64,000 nt of DNA from JACKNG01 sp040220855 (GCA_040220855.1 JAVJVZ010000067.1:47179-111178); one strand, 5' to 3'. Counted from the stretch's first letter, positions 33,408 to 42,890 are shown. Notes: a model not told the origin generated them from the letters alone. Made by a program: numbers and translations.

Positions 33408-34879
33408 CAGTTTCTCCAGGCGCCGATGGACGCATAAGGCTCGGGAATGTCCCAGGCGAGGCGGCGGAAGTCGTCGACGCCGAGGGCGGCGGCGATGACC
33501 ACCGCGGCGCGCTGGTCGGCATCGAGCCGCGGCGTGCCGAGGGCATCGGCGTGTTCGGCGACGAAGCCCGTATGCAGCTCGCCGGCGCGGAACGCCGGGT
33601 GGTCGACCACGCGTGCGAGGTAGTCGATGTTGTGATCGACGCCGAGCAGGGTCAGCTCGCCGAGCGCAGTGACCGCGCGGTCGATGGCCTGCCGGCGGTC
33701 CTCGCCGCGGCACACCAGCTTGCCGATCATCGAGTCGAATGATGCCGTCACTGCCTGGCCCTCGCCCAGACCGCCGTCGAAACGGACGCCAGCGCCGTGC
33801 GGCAGGCGCAGCACGCGGGCGGTACCGGTGGCCGGCAGAAAGTCGCGCGCCGGGTCCTCGCAGCACACGCGGCACTCGATGGCATGCCCGGTCGTGGTGA
33901 TCGCATCCTGCGTCCACGGCAGGCCTTCACCCGCAGCGATGCGCAGCTGCGCCTCGACGAGGTCGACACCGCAGATCATCTCCGTCACCGGGTGCTCGAC
34001 CTGCAGGCGCGTGTTCATCTCGAGGAAGTAGAACTCGCCGTCGGGCGCGAGGATGAACTCCACGGTGCCTGCATTGCGGTAATTGGCGCGCGTGGCCAGG
34101 GTGACGGCGGCGCTGCAGATGCGTGCGCGCAATTCCGCCGGCAGCGTCGCCGCCGGCGCTTCTTCGACGATCTTCTGGAAGCGGCGCTGCACCGAACACT
34201 CGCGCTCGAACAGGTGCACCACGTTGCCGCGCCCGTCGCCGAGCACCTGCACCTCGATGTGACGCGGGCGTTCGACGTAGCGCTCGGCATAGATGCGTCC
34301 GTCGGCGAAATAGCGCTCGGCCTCGCTCATCGCGGTGCGCGCACGAGCGGCAAGCTCGGCGGCGTCGTGCACGATGCTCATGCCCTTGCCGCCGCCGCCC
34401 GCGGCGGCCTTGATGAGCAGCGGCAGGCCGATCTCCCGGGCACTGGCGAGGAACTCCTCGAGCGTGCCTTCCATCAGCGCGCTCGGCGCCAGCGGCACGC
34501 CGGCCTCGGCGGCGAAGGCGCGCGCATGCACCTTGTCGCCCATCAGGCGGATGACGTCCGGCTGCGGCCCGACGAAGACCAGGCCGGCGTCTTCGACGGC
34601 GGCGGCGAAGCCGGCGTTCTCGGCGAGGAAGCCGTAACCGGGATGCACCGCGGCGGCACCTGCGGACTGCGCGGCGGCGACCAGCTGCGGGATGTCGAGG
34701 TAGGCTGAGGTCGGCACCTCGCTGTCGAGTTCGATCGCCTGGTCGGCGAGCGAGACGTGCGGCGCGCCGCGGTCGGCATGATGGTAGACGGCGATGGTGC
34801 GCAGGCCCATCGCACGCGCGGTACGCAGCACGCGGCAGGCGATCTCGCCACGGTTGGCTACGAGGAGGCTGTCGAGCAT
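33407..34879 (-). CDS. Biotin carboxylase subunit
   Basis: A 490-residue ATP-grasp biotin carboxylase. It starts MLDSLLVANRGEIACRVLRTA, with VHPGYGFLAENAGFA, the ATP-binding loop KAAAGGGGKGM, and the catalytic block FLEMNTRLQVEHPVTEMICG. It carboxylates biotin on the carrier protein encoded next. It ends about 40 residues beyond the biotin-carboxylase C domain, at the point where fused MCC-type alpha subunits continue into the BT domain. A longer reading frame upstream is rejected because the conserved N terminus begins at this ATG. Confidence 0.9.
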   Translation of the reverse strand: MLDSLLVANRGEIACRVLRTARAMGLRTIAVYHHADRGAPHVSLADQAIELDSEVPTSAYLDIPQLVAAAQSAGAAAVHPGYGFLAENAGFAAAVEDAGLVFVGPQPDVIRLMGDKVHARAFAAEAGVPLAPSALMEGTLEEFLASAREIGLPLLIKAAAGGGGKGMSIVHDAAELAARARTAMSEAERYFADGRIYAERYVERPRHIEVQVLGDGRGNVVHLFERECSVQRRFQKIVEEAPAATLPAELRARICSAAVTLATRANYRNAGTVEFILAPDGEFYFLEMNTRLQVEHPVTEMICGVDLVEAQLRIAAGEGLPWTQDAITTTGHAIECRVCCEDPARDFLPATGTARVLRLPHGAGVRFDGGLGEGQAVTASFDSMIGKLVCRGEDRRQAIDRAVTALGELTLLGVDHNIDYLARVVDHPAFRAGELHTGFVAEHADALGTPRLDADQRAAVVIAAALGVDDFRRLAWDIPEPYASIGAWRN

Positions 34880-34943
34880 GGCATCGGGTACCTGGTCGGA
34901 ACTTGGGGGGACGGACACGACATCGGGGGCGGTCGCATGCCGC

Positions 34944-36752
34944 TCAGGCCGGCGGCAGTATAGCGTTGCCGCCGAGCAGCCCGGGCGGCACGGTGATGGG
35001 CAGGTCGAGCAGCATCTGGGCGTAGGCCTTGCCTTGCGGATCGTGGCGCAACGAGGCCGTGCCGCCGCCGCCGAGCGCTCGCTCGAGCACGAAGTTGAAG
35101 CCATCCAGACCGGGCCAGTCGTAGCGTGTCACCGGGCCCTCGGCGAGATGTGCGAACCAGGTCGCGACGGTGTCGGCGGTGAGCTGGGTACGCAGGAACG
35201 GCAGGTAGCGCGGGTCGCGCGCGAGCACGCCGATATTGGCGCTGTCGCCCTTGTCACCTGAGCGCGCGCGGGCGAGGCGCGCGAGCGGTACGGTCACCGC
35301 CTCGCCGGCAGCCAGGGGCGCCGGCGCGGCAGATGGCGCAGTCGAGGGTGACGCCGTGACCGGTCCGAACGCGGTTGCGATGGCGACCGGCGTGCTGCCT
35401 TCCGCGCTCTCGAGCGTGACCGAGACGCGGGATTTCGGCACCAGGCACGAGAACAGGCGTACCACCGGCTGCACCTGGGGGCGCCCCCCCGCGAAACCGG
35501 TCAAGCCCTGCGCCATGGCGGTGGCGGCGGGGAAGATCTCGCGACTGAAGATGTCGAGTGCAGCGCGCTCGGGGTGGCGCACGGCGAGCTTCAGAATGAC
35601 TTCACGCGTCATCCGTGCGCGGGCATGCGGCCCGTAGGTGCTCTCGGCGCCGAGCACCTCGACCGATACCTCGGTGTAGTCGCCGTGACCGGCGGCCGCG
35701 ATCAGGCGCCGCGTGCGCGCGAGCAGCGCGGCGGCCACGCGCTCCGCCTTGGGTGCCGCCTCGCGGCCTCCGATCATGACCATCGCGGTGGCACGGTAGC
35801 CGTCGGCGAAGGTCGCCGAGACCTTGTACTCCGGACCGGGCGGGAGTCCGCGTGCGCCGCTGACGCGCACGCGGTCGGCGCCGTCGGCGGCGAGCCGCAC
35901 CTGCGCGAAATCGCAGGTGACGTCGGGGAGCAGGTAGCGCGCGGGGTCGCCGATTTCGTAGACCACCTGCTCGGCTACGGTGGCCGCGGTGACCAGGCCA
36001 CCGGTGCCGGGCGGCTTGGTCACGACGAAGCTGCCGTCGGCATGGCACTCGGCGATGGGGAAACCCATGTCGTCCCAGCCGGGGACTTCGTCCCAGTCCG
36101 TGTAGAGACCGCCGGTGCATTGCGTACCACACTCGATGACGTGGCCGGCGAGCGAGCCGGCGGCAAGGCGGTCGTAGTCGTCCTCGGCCCAGCCGAATTC
36201 GTGCATGAGCGGGCCGAGCACGAGCGCGCTGTCCACGCAGCGGCCGGTGATGACGACGTCGGCGCCGGCGGCGAGCGCGGCCGCGATCGGCGTTGCGCCG
36301 AGGTACGCGTTGATGCTGGTCAGCCGTGGCGGCAGCGTGGCGCCGCTGGTCATCTCGCGCACGCCCGCGGCGCGCAGCGCGCCGGCCTGTGCGCCGAGGT
36401 CGTCGCCGCATACCGCGACGACGTTCAGCGCGATGCCGAGCTCATCGGCCAGCGCGCGCAGCCGCGTGGCGAGGGCAGCCGGGTTGATGCCGCCTGCGTT
36501 GGTCACCACGCGGATGCCAGTGCCCGCAATGGCGCCGGCGAGCGGTCGCATCACGGCGTCGACGAAATCGGTCGCATAACCCGCGCTGGCGTCGCGCGCG
36601 CGCATGCGCGCCAGGATCGACATCGTGATCTCGGCAAGATAGTCGAATACGAGGTAATCGATCCAGCCATGTTCGACGAGTTGGCGTGCACCCTCGGCGG
36701 AATCGCCCCAGAAGGCGCCGCCGCAGCCGATACGCACGATGCCTGGTGCCAT
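34944..36752 (-). CDS. AtuA-family protein (acyclic terpene utilisation, DUF1446)
   Basis: A 602-residue protein. Residues 1-450 match the DUF1446/AtuA domain: RIGCGGAFWGDSAEGARQLV, VTNAGGINPAALA, VITGRCVDSALVLGPLMHEF and IECGTQCTGGLYTDW. After an Ala/Pro linker (about 470-490) a small AtuA-like C-terminal domain begins with LARARSGDKGDSANIGVLARD. In Pseudomonas the atu cluster degrades citronellol through geranyl-CoA carboxylation; the biochemical role of AtuA is not established. It sits between the hydratase (one-base gap) and the carboxylase genes, in one operon. Confidence 0.87.
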   Translation of the reverse strand: MAPGIVRIGCGGAFWGDSAEGARQLVEHGWIDYLVFDYLAEITMSILARMRARDASAGYATDFVDAVMRPLAGAIAGTGIRVVTNAGGINPAALATRLRALADELGIALNVVAVCGDDLGAQAGALRAAGVREMTSGATLPPRLTSINAYLGATPIAAALAAGADVVITGRCVDSALVLGPLMHEFGWAEDDYDRLAAGSLAGHVIECGTQCTGGLYTDWDEVPGWDDMGFPIAECHADGSFVVTKPPGTGGLVTAATVAEQVVYEIGDPARYLLPDVTCDFAQVRLAADGADRVRVSGARGLPPGPEYKVSATFADGYRATAMVMIGGREAAPKAERVAAALLARTRRLIAAAGHGDYTEVSVEVLGAESTYGPHARARMTREVILKLAVRHPERAALDIFSREIFPAATAMAQGLTGFAGGRPQVQPVVRLFSCLVPKSRVSVTLESAEGSTPVAIATAFGPVTASPSTAPSAAPAPLAAGEAVTVPLARLARARSGDKGDSANIGVLARDPRYLPFLRTQLTADTVATWFAHLAEGPVTRYDWPGLDGFNFVLERALGGGGTASLRHDPQGKAYAQMLLDLPITVPPGLLGGNAILPPA

Positions 36753-36753
36753 C

Positions 36754-37536
36754 TCAGCGTCCGCGCCAGACCGGGTCGCGCTTCTCGTTGAAGGCGGCGA
36801 AGCCCTCGCGGGCGTCCTCGGTCATGGCCATGATCGGCAGCATGAGCTGGGTGTACTCGAAGGCCTTGTCGAGCGGCATGTCCTCGATCGCACGAAAGGC
36901 CTGCTTGCCGAGGCCGATGCCGGTCGGTGACTTGTCGACGATCCGCGCGACCAGCCAGTCGACGCGCTCGTCGAGCTCGGCGGCCGGTACGACGTAGTTG
37001 AGAATGCCGAGCGCACAGGCCTCGGCAGCGCTGAAAGGCTCGCCGGTGATGGTCATCTCGAACAGCTTGCGACGCGGCACGATGCGCATCATGTAGGACA
37101 GGATCATCATCGGGAACAGGCCGACGCGGGTCTCCGGCACGCCAAGACTGGCCGACTCGACGCCAATCGCCATGTCACAGGCGCATACCAGGCCCAGCCC
37201 GCCGGCCAGCGCGTGTCCATTGACGCGCGCGACGATCGGCTTGCTGCACGCCTCCATGCGGCGGAACAGGTCGATGACGTAGTGCCGTGGACGCGCCGGA
37301 TCGATGGTGAAGGGCGTGCCATCGGCGCCCGGCTTGAGGTCGCCGCCGGCGCAGAAGGCGCGATCGCCGGCGCCGGTGATGATCACGGCGCGTATCGCCG
37401 CGTCGGCCTCCGCGGCGTCGATACCGCTCGCCAGCGCGCGGCAGACCTCCTCGTTCAACGCGTTGCGACGCTCCGGACGGTTGATGGTCAGGCGCATCAC
37501 CGCACCCTCGCGTGCGCTCAGCACGACCTCGCTCAT
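36754..37536 (-). CDS. Enoyl-CoA hydratase/isomerase family protein
   Basis: A 260-residue crotonase-fold enzyme. Oxyanion-hole segments are AFCAGGDLK and HALAGGLGLVCACDMAI; GVPETRVGLFP follows. The ATG is preceded by GGGGGAG. First gene of the minus-strand operon with atuA-like and acyl-CoA carboxylase genes, so the likely role is hydration of the carboxylated unsaturated acyl-CoA, as AtuE or LiuC do. The hydratase glutamates cannot be confidently placed, so isomerase activity remains possible. Confidence 0.88.
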   Translation of the reverse strand: MSEVVLSAREGAVMRLTINRPERRNALNEEVCRALASGIDAAEADAAIRAVIITGAGDRAFCAGGDLKPGADGTPFTIDPARPRHYVIDLFRRMEACSKPIVARVNGHALAGGLGLVCACDMAIGVESASLGVPETRVGLFPMMILSYMMRIVPRRKLFEMTITGEPFSAAEACALGILNYVVPAAELDERVDWLVARIVDKSPTGIGLGKQAFRAIEDMPLDKAFEYTQLMLPIMAMTEDAREGFAAFNEKRDPVWRGR

Positions 37537-37657
37537 GGCTGGCTCCCCCTCGAATCGTGGTGCGCCGCGCATGCACCCGGCAGGCGCTGCGGCTGGCGCT
37601 TCGCCGGCAGTGTACTAAAGTTGGTGAAAGGGCCGCGCGAGGGCGAGGAGGGGGAAC

Positions 37658-38095
37658 ATGCAGACCATTCGTCAACTGCTCGATACCAAGGGCCACCAGG
37701 TGTGGTCGGTGAATGCCGAGACCACCGTCTACGACGCGCTGCGCCTGATGGCGGAGAAGGGCATCGGGGCGCTGCTCGTGCTGCAGGGCGGTACCACGGT
37801 GGGCATCGTCAGCGAACGCGATTACGCACGCAAGGTGGTACTCGAGGGGCGCTCGTCGCTGACCACGCCGGTCGCCGACATCATGTCGCGCGCGGTGCTG
37901 CACGCGCTGCCCGAGCAGTCCGTCGAGGACGCCATGGCGTTGATGACCGACAAGCGCATCCGCCACCTGCCGGTGCTCGACCATGGCCGCCTGATCGGGA
38001 TCATCTCGATAGGTGACCTCGTCAAGGCAATCATTGCCGAGCAGGAGTTCGTCATCGGCCAGCTCGAGAACTACATCGCCGGCGCGATCGCCTGA
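37658..38095 (+). CDS. Two-CBS-domain protein
   Basis: A 145-residue cytoplasmic protein made of two CBS domains (about 10-65 and 75-135), with GIGALLVLQGGTTVGIVSERDYARKV in the first (quoted in part) and IRHLPVLDHGRLIGIISIGDLVK in the second. Tandem CBS pairs bind adenosine nucleotides and act as energy sensors. GAGGAGGGGGAAC precedes the ATG. It is convergent with the diguanylate cyclase gene and divergent from the carboxylase operon. Partner unknown. Confidence 0.88.
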   Translation: MQTIRQLLDTKGHQVWSVNAETTVYDALRLMAEKGIGALLVLQGGTTVGIVSERDYARKVVLEGRSSLTTPVADIMSRAVLHALPEQSVEDAMALMTDKRIRHLPVLDHGRLIGIISIGDLVKAIIAEQEFVIGQLENYIAGAIA

Positions 38096-38135
38096 GGCGC
38101 ATGCGACCGTGACGCGGTGCGCGTCGCGGGGCGGT

Positions 38136-39677
38136 TCAGCGACTGCGTGCGCCGTCCGGCGCTGCCGCCTCGATGCGGTTGCGCCCGGCCGACTTGGCCG
38201 TGTAGAGCGCAGCGTCGGCGCGCGCGAAGACCTCCTGCGGGGTTTCCCCGGGGCGGTACTCCGTCAGCCCGCACGAGACGGTGACGTCGACCGGGGCATC
38301 GCGGTACTTGAAGCGGCAGCGCGCGATATTCTCGCGCAGCTTGTCGACCACCACCCGGGCGCCGGCGAGAGTGGTCTCGGGTAGCAGCAGCACGAACTCC
38401 TCGCCGCCGAAGCGGGCGAGGAAATCGGTCGCGCGTATCTGGGTGCCGAGTTCGCGTGCGAGGTGGCGCAGCACGCGGTCGCCGGCCTGGTGGCCCCAGG
38501 TGTCATTGATGGTCTTGAAGTGATCGAGATCGAGCACGGCGAGCGAGAGCGGCTTACCGGTGCGTTGCATGCGCGCGCGCTCGACTTCCACCCGTTCGTT
38601 GTAGGCCAGGCGGTTCGGCAGGCCGGTGAGCACGTCGCGACTGGCGCGCGCCTGCGCCTCGGCGAGCTTCTCACGCAAGGTCTCGGATTCGCGCTTCATC
38701 GCGACCACCTGGTCGGCGAGGCGTCGCAGGGCCTGCTCGGTATCGGCGGCGCGCCGGCTCTCGAGATCGAGGTAGCCGGCGACGCTGCCACCGAGATGCG
38801 CAATCTGCTGCTGGATGGCGGCCTTGAGCGCTTCGAGGTCACTCGAGTGCTGCACCTTGCCGCGCATGTCGTCGAGACTGCGACGCACGGTGTTGTCGAG
38901 CTGCTCGCGGGCGGCGGCGGCGCGCTTGCGATCGCGGCTTTCCTCGACCACGTGGCCGGATACCGTGTCGAGACGCCCCTTGATCGCAACCAGGAAGCCA
39001 TTGAGACCGCTGAGCTCGGCCTGCAATGAACCGACCACGTCGCCAACGAACCCGGCCAGCTCACGTGCCAGGGCACGCAGCGCGCCATCATCGCGTGCAT
39101 CCTGCAAGCGCGGCGTGAGCTCCGCGAGGCGTGCCTGCAGGTCGTGCGGCAGTGACAGGTGGTCGACGAGGGTCTGCAGCGTCTCGCGCGCCGCGCGCGC
39201 ATCGTCGGCGTCCGGCGTAGCGCCGAGCAGGCTTTCGAGGCGTTCACCGATGGTCCGGACGAGGACGATCTGTCGATCGCGCGCGGCGCCCGCGCGCACT
39301 TCGGCGACCAGGTCGGCAATCGCGTCGGCGTAGCGGCGCCCGCTGACCAGCGCGTCGACCAGCGGTCCGATGGCGTCGTCGTCACCTGGCCGGACCGGGT
39401 CGGCACCTTCGTCGGCGAGGCGCTCGAAGCTCGCGAGGAGCTTGCGCAGCTGCTTCTCGAGTTCGGGATCGCTGGCGGCGAGCGCGCCGCGTGCTTGCGC
39501 CAGTGCGGCATCGAATTGCGGCTCGCGGCCGGCGAAGCGCTCCAGCACGGCGAGCAGATCGCGGCCATGGCGCCGCGTCTGCGACGTGCACGCCTGCGCC
39601 TGCGCGTCGAGCTCGTTGAGCGCTTTGAAATACTTGTCCTTCCAGTCTTCGGAAAGACCTGCCGCCGATGTCGCCAT
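38136..39677 (-). CDS. Cytosolic diguanylate cyclase with helical sensor region
   Basis: A 513-residue protein without membrane segments. Residues 1-340 are helical and largely coiled coil, with no recognisable sensor domain. The GGDEF domain (about 345-505) has an intact active site, GGEEF at 424-428, and an inhibitory I-site RATD at 415-418, so it should make c-di-GMP under product control. The start MATSAAGLSEDWKDKYF is inferred; its ribosome site is weak. The long N-terminal helix bundle resembles GGDEF proteins that dimerise through coiled coils. Confidence 0.9.
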   Translation of the reverse strand: MATSAAGLSEDWKDKYFKALNELDAQAQACTSQTRRHGRDLLAVLERFAGREPQFDAALAQARGALAASDPELEKQLRKLLASFERLADEGADPVRPGDDDAIGPLVDALVSGRRYADAIADLVAEVRAGAARDRQIVLVRTIGERLESLLGATPDADDARAARETLQTLVDHLSLPHDLQARLAELTPRLQDARDDGALRALARELAGFVGDVVGSLQAELSGLNGFLVAIKGRLDTVSGHVVEESRDRKRAAAAREQLDNTVRRSLDDMRGKVQHSSDLEALKAAIQQQIAHLGGSVAGYLDLESRRAADTEQALRRLADQVVAMKRESETLREKLAEAQARASRDVLTGLPNRLAYNERVEVERARMQRTGKPLSLAVLDLDHFKTINDTWGHQAGDRVLRHLARELGTQIRATDFLARFGGEEFVLLLPETTLAGARVVVDKLRENIARCRFKYRDAPVDVTVSCGLTEYRPGETPQEVFARADAALYTAKSAGRNRIEAAAPDGARSR

Positions 39678-39786
39678 AATGAGCCGGATAGCGGCGCCGT
39701 GCCGGCGCGGCTTTAGGCTGGGGGTGACCGTGAAACGCCCTCGAGACGCGTGCCGCGGCCCGCCGACCGCAAGGCGCCCGCGAGGC

Positions 39787-39823
39787 GAGCAGCGCAGTTT
39801 ACTGATGTAAATGAGCAGCGCAG
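39787..39823. repeat. Stem-loop flanked by 11-base direct repeats
   Basis: GAGCAGCGCAG occurs at 39787-39797 and again at 39813-39823. Between them TTTAC-TGAT-GTAAA forms a small perfect hairpin. The element lies in the 197-bp gap between the diguanylate cyclase start and the VWA gene stop, in an island that is less GC-rich than its surroundings. It looks like a structured intergenic element; only one copy is in the window. Confidence 0.5.
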
Positions 39824-39874
39824 CCGAGCGGGCAACGCCGCAGACGGCATCCGCAGTAGCTTCTCTGCAGCCTG

Positions 39875-42013
39875 TCAGGTGGTGAGGCGGCGGTAGATAT
39901 CCGCCACCTTGTACGGCAGCTTCTCCACCTCGTCGATGACCGCGAAGTTGGCAGGGCCGTACATGTGCGGCAGGTACTCCTGCGCTTCGTTGTCGATGGT
40001 CACGCAGAAGGCGTGCACGCCGCCCTGCTTGAGTTCGAGCAGGGCGTGGCGCGTGTCTTCGATGCCGTACTTGCCCTTGTAGCCGCCGTAGTCTTCGGGG
40101 CGGCCGTCGGACAAGGTGATGAGCAGCTTGGTGCGCGCCTGGGTGCGTTGCAGGAGTTGTCCCAGGTGGCGGATGGCAACGCCCATGCGGGTGTATGCCT
40201 TGGGCCGGATGCCGCTGATGCGCTGGCGTACCGCGCTGGTATAGGACTCGTCGAAGTCCTTGATGCGGTAGACCTCGCAGCGCTTGTTGGTGCGTCCTGA
40301 GAAGCCGAAGATCGCGTAGCGGTCGCCGAGCATCTCGAGGGCTTCGCACAACAGCACCAACGCTTCGCGTTCCGCATCGTTGACCCAGCCGAGCGTGGAC
40401 CCGCTCATGTCGACCATGAACATGACCGCGATATTGCGTTCCTGGTTGCGATAGCGGGTATAGAGGTATTCGCTCATCTCGCGACCGCGCGCGACATCGG
40501 CGAAGGCCTCGACCAGGGCATCGATGTCGATGTCGTCGCCGTCCGCCTGGCGGCGCTGCAGGCGTGACTCGCCGAGTACCGCCTCGAACGAGCGCTTGAT
40601 CGATTTCAGCAGGCCGCGATGCTTCTCCAGCGTCGCCGTCACGAAGCCTTCGTCGCCGGGCGGCACCGACAGCTCGCGCAGGGTGCAGAAGCCTTCGCGG
40701 AAACGCTGGCGCACGCAGTCCCACTCGCGGTAGGTGAACGTGCCGGTGCCGTTCAGGTCCGGGTCGTCGTCACCATCGACGTCGCCGCGCTGCGGCAGCA
40801 GGTCGTCGCTGTATTCGCCGCGCTCGAGCGGCTCGAGGTGGTCGTCAGGGATTTCGCCGAAGTCCTGCATGATCGAGCCGAGCAGGTCCTTCATGTTCTC
40901 GGGCACCGGCGTCACCTCGCCGTCGATGGTGACCTGGAAGTTGACGTCGGCACCGCCGCTGCCGTCCTCGTCCTGGGTCTGCACCTCGACCAGCTGTTTC
41001 TGCGCGTCGTCGCCGCCGGCTTCGCCATGTTCGTTCTGCTCGCGCAGCTCCTGCATGGCGCGCTGCAGGGCGCTCTTCTCGCGCTCGATGCGCGCGAACA
41101 GGGCCTGGCGAACGCGTCCGGCGAACATGTCGCCCTCGTAGGGCCGCAGCGGCGGCAGCGGCAGCTCGAGAAAGGCATCGACGAGATCGAGCGAATCGAG
41201 CGCGCTCGCCTGCGCCGCGGTCAGCGTCGCCGCGCGTTGCCGCCAGTCGTCCCACAGCGCATCGCCGGCGGCGTCGACGTGACCATAGACATTGAATTCG
41301 CGCGCGAGCCCGGGGAAGTCGCGTGCGATGCACGCTTCGAGACGGATGCACTCGAGGCGGTTGAACACCGCGACCGGGCCGTCCGCGTCGAATTCGCGCA
41401 GCAGGCGTTCGACCACCTGGTAACGCCAGGTGCCGTACCAGGTCTGTGCCCACAGGTGTACGGCCGTCAGCTTGTAGAGCGTGAAATTCTGCTCGGGCTC
41501 GGGGAACAGGTTCACCGCGTCCGGCAGGTAGAGCGACTCGGTATCGGTGAAGGTCGACTGGTCGACGGCTACGCGCAGCTCGCGGCCGCCGAGCCCGCGC
41601 ACGAAGTGGCGGAGGAAAGCCGAGGCATCGTCGAAGCCGCAGCGCACGTGGCGGCTCGCGTAAGCGCGGGCGAACGTGTCGACATCCTCGAGCACCTCGA
41701 TGGCGAAGCCGAGACCGCGATTGTCGAAGGTCTCCATGGCGCGGTCGACCCAGTCCTCGACGCCGGTGCGTTCCATCCTGTCGAAGGCCGTCGCCACGCG
41801 ACTGACGAAGTGCGCGGCAAGTTCATGGTTGGCGCGCGCGATGAGCTCGGCCCAGGCATAGACGAAATCCTGGTCACGGCGTTCGAGCGCGGCGATGCGC
41901 GTGACGATGTCCTCGACGTTGCCGTGCCGCGCGAGTGCCCCGGCGGTGAATTTCTCGAGGTCTTTCTGGATGCGCAGGCGGTTGAGAAAATTCTGGCGCG
42001 TTTCGTCGCTCAT
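39875..42013 (-). CDS. CbbO/NorD-type VWA-domain protein
   Basis: A 712-residue protein. The N-terminal 330 residues are helical and of CbbO/NorD type; a very acidic stretch lies around 410-430 (DVDGDDDPDLNG); the C-terminal von Willebrand A domain carries the MIDAS motif DMSGS at 535-539 and SDGRPEDYGGYKGKYGIEDT. Such proteins act with a MoxR-class AAA+ ATPase to remodel a metalloenzyme: Rubisco (CbbO) or nitric oxide reductase (NorD). The ATPase gene lies 64 bp upstream. Neither cbbLS/cbbM nor norBC is in the window. Confidence 0.88.
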   Translation of the reverse strand: MSDETRQNFLNRLRIQKDLEKFTAGALARHGNVEDIVTRIAALERRDQDFVYAWAELIARANHELAAHFVSRVATAFDRMERTGVEDWVDRAMETFDNRGLGFAIEVLEDVDTFARAYASRHVRCGFDDASAFLRHFVRGLGGRELRVAVDQSTFTDTESLYLPDAVNLFPEPEQNFTLYKLTAVHLWAQTWYGTWRYQVVERLLREFDADGPVAVFNRLECIRLEACIARDFPGLAREFNVYGHVDAAGDALWDDWRQRAATLTAAQASALDSLDLVDAFLELPLPPLRPYEGDMFAGRVRQALFARIEREKSALQRAMQELREQNEHGEAGGDDAQKQLVEVQTQDEDGSGGADVNFQVTIDGEVTPVPENMKDLLGSIMQDFGEIPDDHLEPLERGEYSDDLLPQRGDVDGDDDPDLNGTGTFTYREWDCVRQRFREGFCTLRELSVPPGDEGFVTATLEKHRGLLKSIKRSFEAVLGESRLQRRQADGDDIDIDALVEAFADVARGREMSEYLYTRYRNQERNIAVMFMVDMSGSTLGWVNDAEREALVLLCEALEMLGDRYAIFGFSGRTNKRCEVYRIKDFDESYTSAVRQRISGIRPKAYTRMGVAIRHLGQLLQRTQARTKLLITLSDGRPEDYGGYKGKYGIEDTRHALLELKQGGVHAFCVTIDNEAQEYLPHMYGPANFAVIDEVEKLPYKVADIYRRLTT

Positions 42014-42077
42014 GGCTCTCCGCGGACGGGCTGCGGCGCGGCGCTGGCGCCGCGCGCGGTGGGGGCGGGCGTGGCGC

Positions 42078-42890
42078 TCAGAAGATTGACCGGCTGAGCT
42101 CGTGGACGGCCTGCAGCATGTCCTCGTCGTCGGTCAGCGCCTGCGCGACGGCGGTGTCGGTGGCGATGACCGGCGAGATGCCCTCGTGCATCAGCTTGGC
42201 GGCGTTGACCAGCAGGCGGGTGCTTGCACCCTCGTCGAGGCCGCTGCCCTTGAGGTTGCGCGTCATGTGGCCGAACTTGATCAGCTGGCGTGCGCTGGCG
42301 GCATCCACGCCGCTCTCTTTCTCGATGATGGTCTGCTCGACCTCGGCCTTCGGATAGCCGAACTCGAGCGCGACGAAGCGCTGGCGCGTGCTCTGCTTGA
42401 GATCCTTGAGCACGCTCTGGTAGCCGGGGTTATAGGAAATGACGAGACAGAATTCCGGCGGGGCGGCGAGTACCTCGCCGAGTTTCTCGATCGGCAACAG
42501 GCGGCGGTCGTCGCACAGCGGGTGGATCACCACCGACGTGTCCTTGCGCGCCTCGACGACCTCGTCGAGGTAGCAGATGCTGCCGTTGCGCACGGCACTG
42601 GTCAGCGGGCCGTCGACCCACACCGTCTCGCCGCCACGCACGAGGTATCGACCGATGAGGTCGGAGGCGGTGAGATCATCGTGGCAGGCCACCGTCACCA
42701 TCGGCCGCGCCAGGCGCCAGGCCATGTACTCGACGAAGCGCGTCTTGCCGCAGCCGGTCGGCCCCTTCAGCAGCACCGGCAGCTTGTTGCGGTAGGCGGC
42801 GGTGAAGACGTCGATTTCGTCGGCGACGGGTTCGTAGTACGGCTCGTCGGTGATGGTGCTCTGCGCGGTATGGATTGCGGGTGTGGACAT
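42078..42890 (-). CDS. CbbQ/NorQ-type AAA+ ATPase
   Basis: A 270-residue MoxR-class AAA+ protein. Walker A is GPTGCGKT (43-50), Walker B SICYLDE (104-110), and the sensor region is VISYNPGYQSVL, followed by the C-terminal CbbQ-type domain. It forms hexamers that recruit the VWA partner encoded next and use ATP to reactivate a client enzyme. CbbQ and NorQ cannot be separated from sequence alone; the sulfur-oxidising context would suit a Rubisco activase encoded away from the Rubisco genes. Confidence 0.9.
   Translation of the reverse strand: MSTPAIHTAQSTITDEPYYEPVADEIDVFTAAYRNKLPVLLKGPTGCGKTRFVEYMAWRLARPMVTVACHDDLTASDLIGRYLVRGGETVWVDGPLTSAVRNGSICYLDEVVEARKDTSVVIHPLCDDRRLLPIEKLGEVLAAPPEFCLVISYNPGYQSVLKDLKQSTRQRFVALEFGYPKAEVEQTIIEKESGVDAASARQLIKFGHMTRNLKGSGLDEGASTRLLVNAAKLMHEGISPVIATDTAVAQALTDDEDMLQAVHELSRSIF

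Noticed and set aside
33400..33420. Frameshift in an otherwise fused biotin carboxylase/carrier gene
   Set aside because: The second part has GGAG at proper spacing and an ATGA overlap identical in style to the next junction, so a natural split is more likely; read data could still overturn this.
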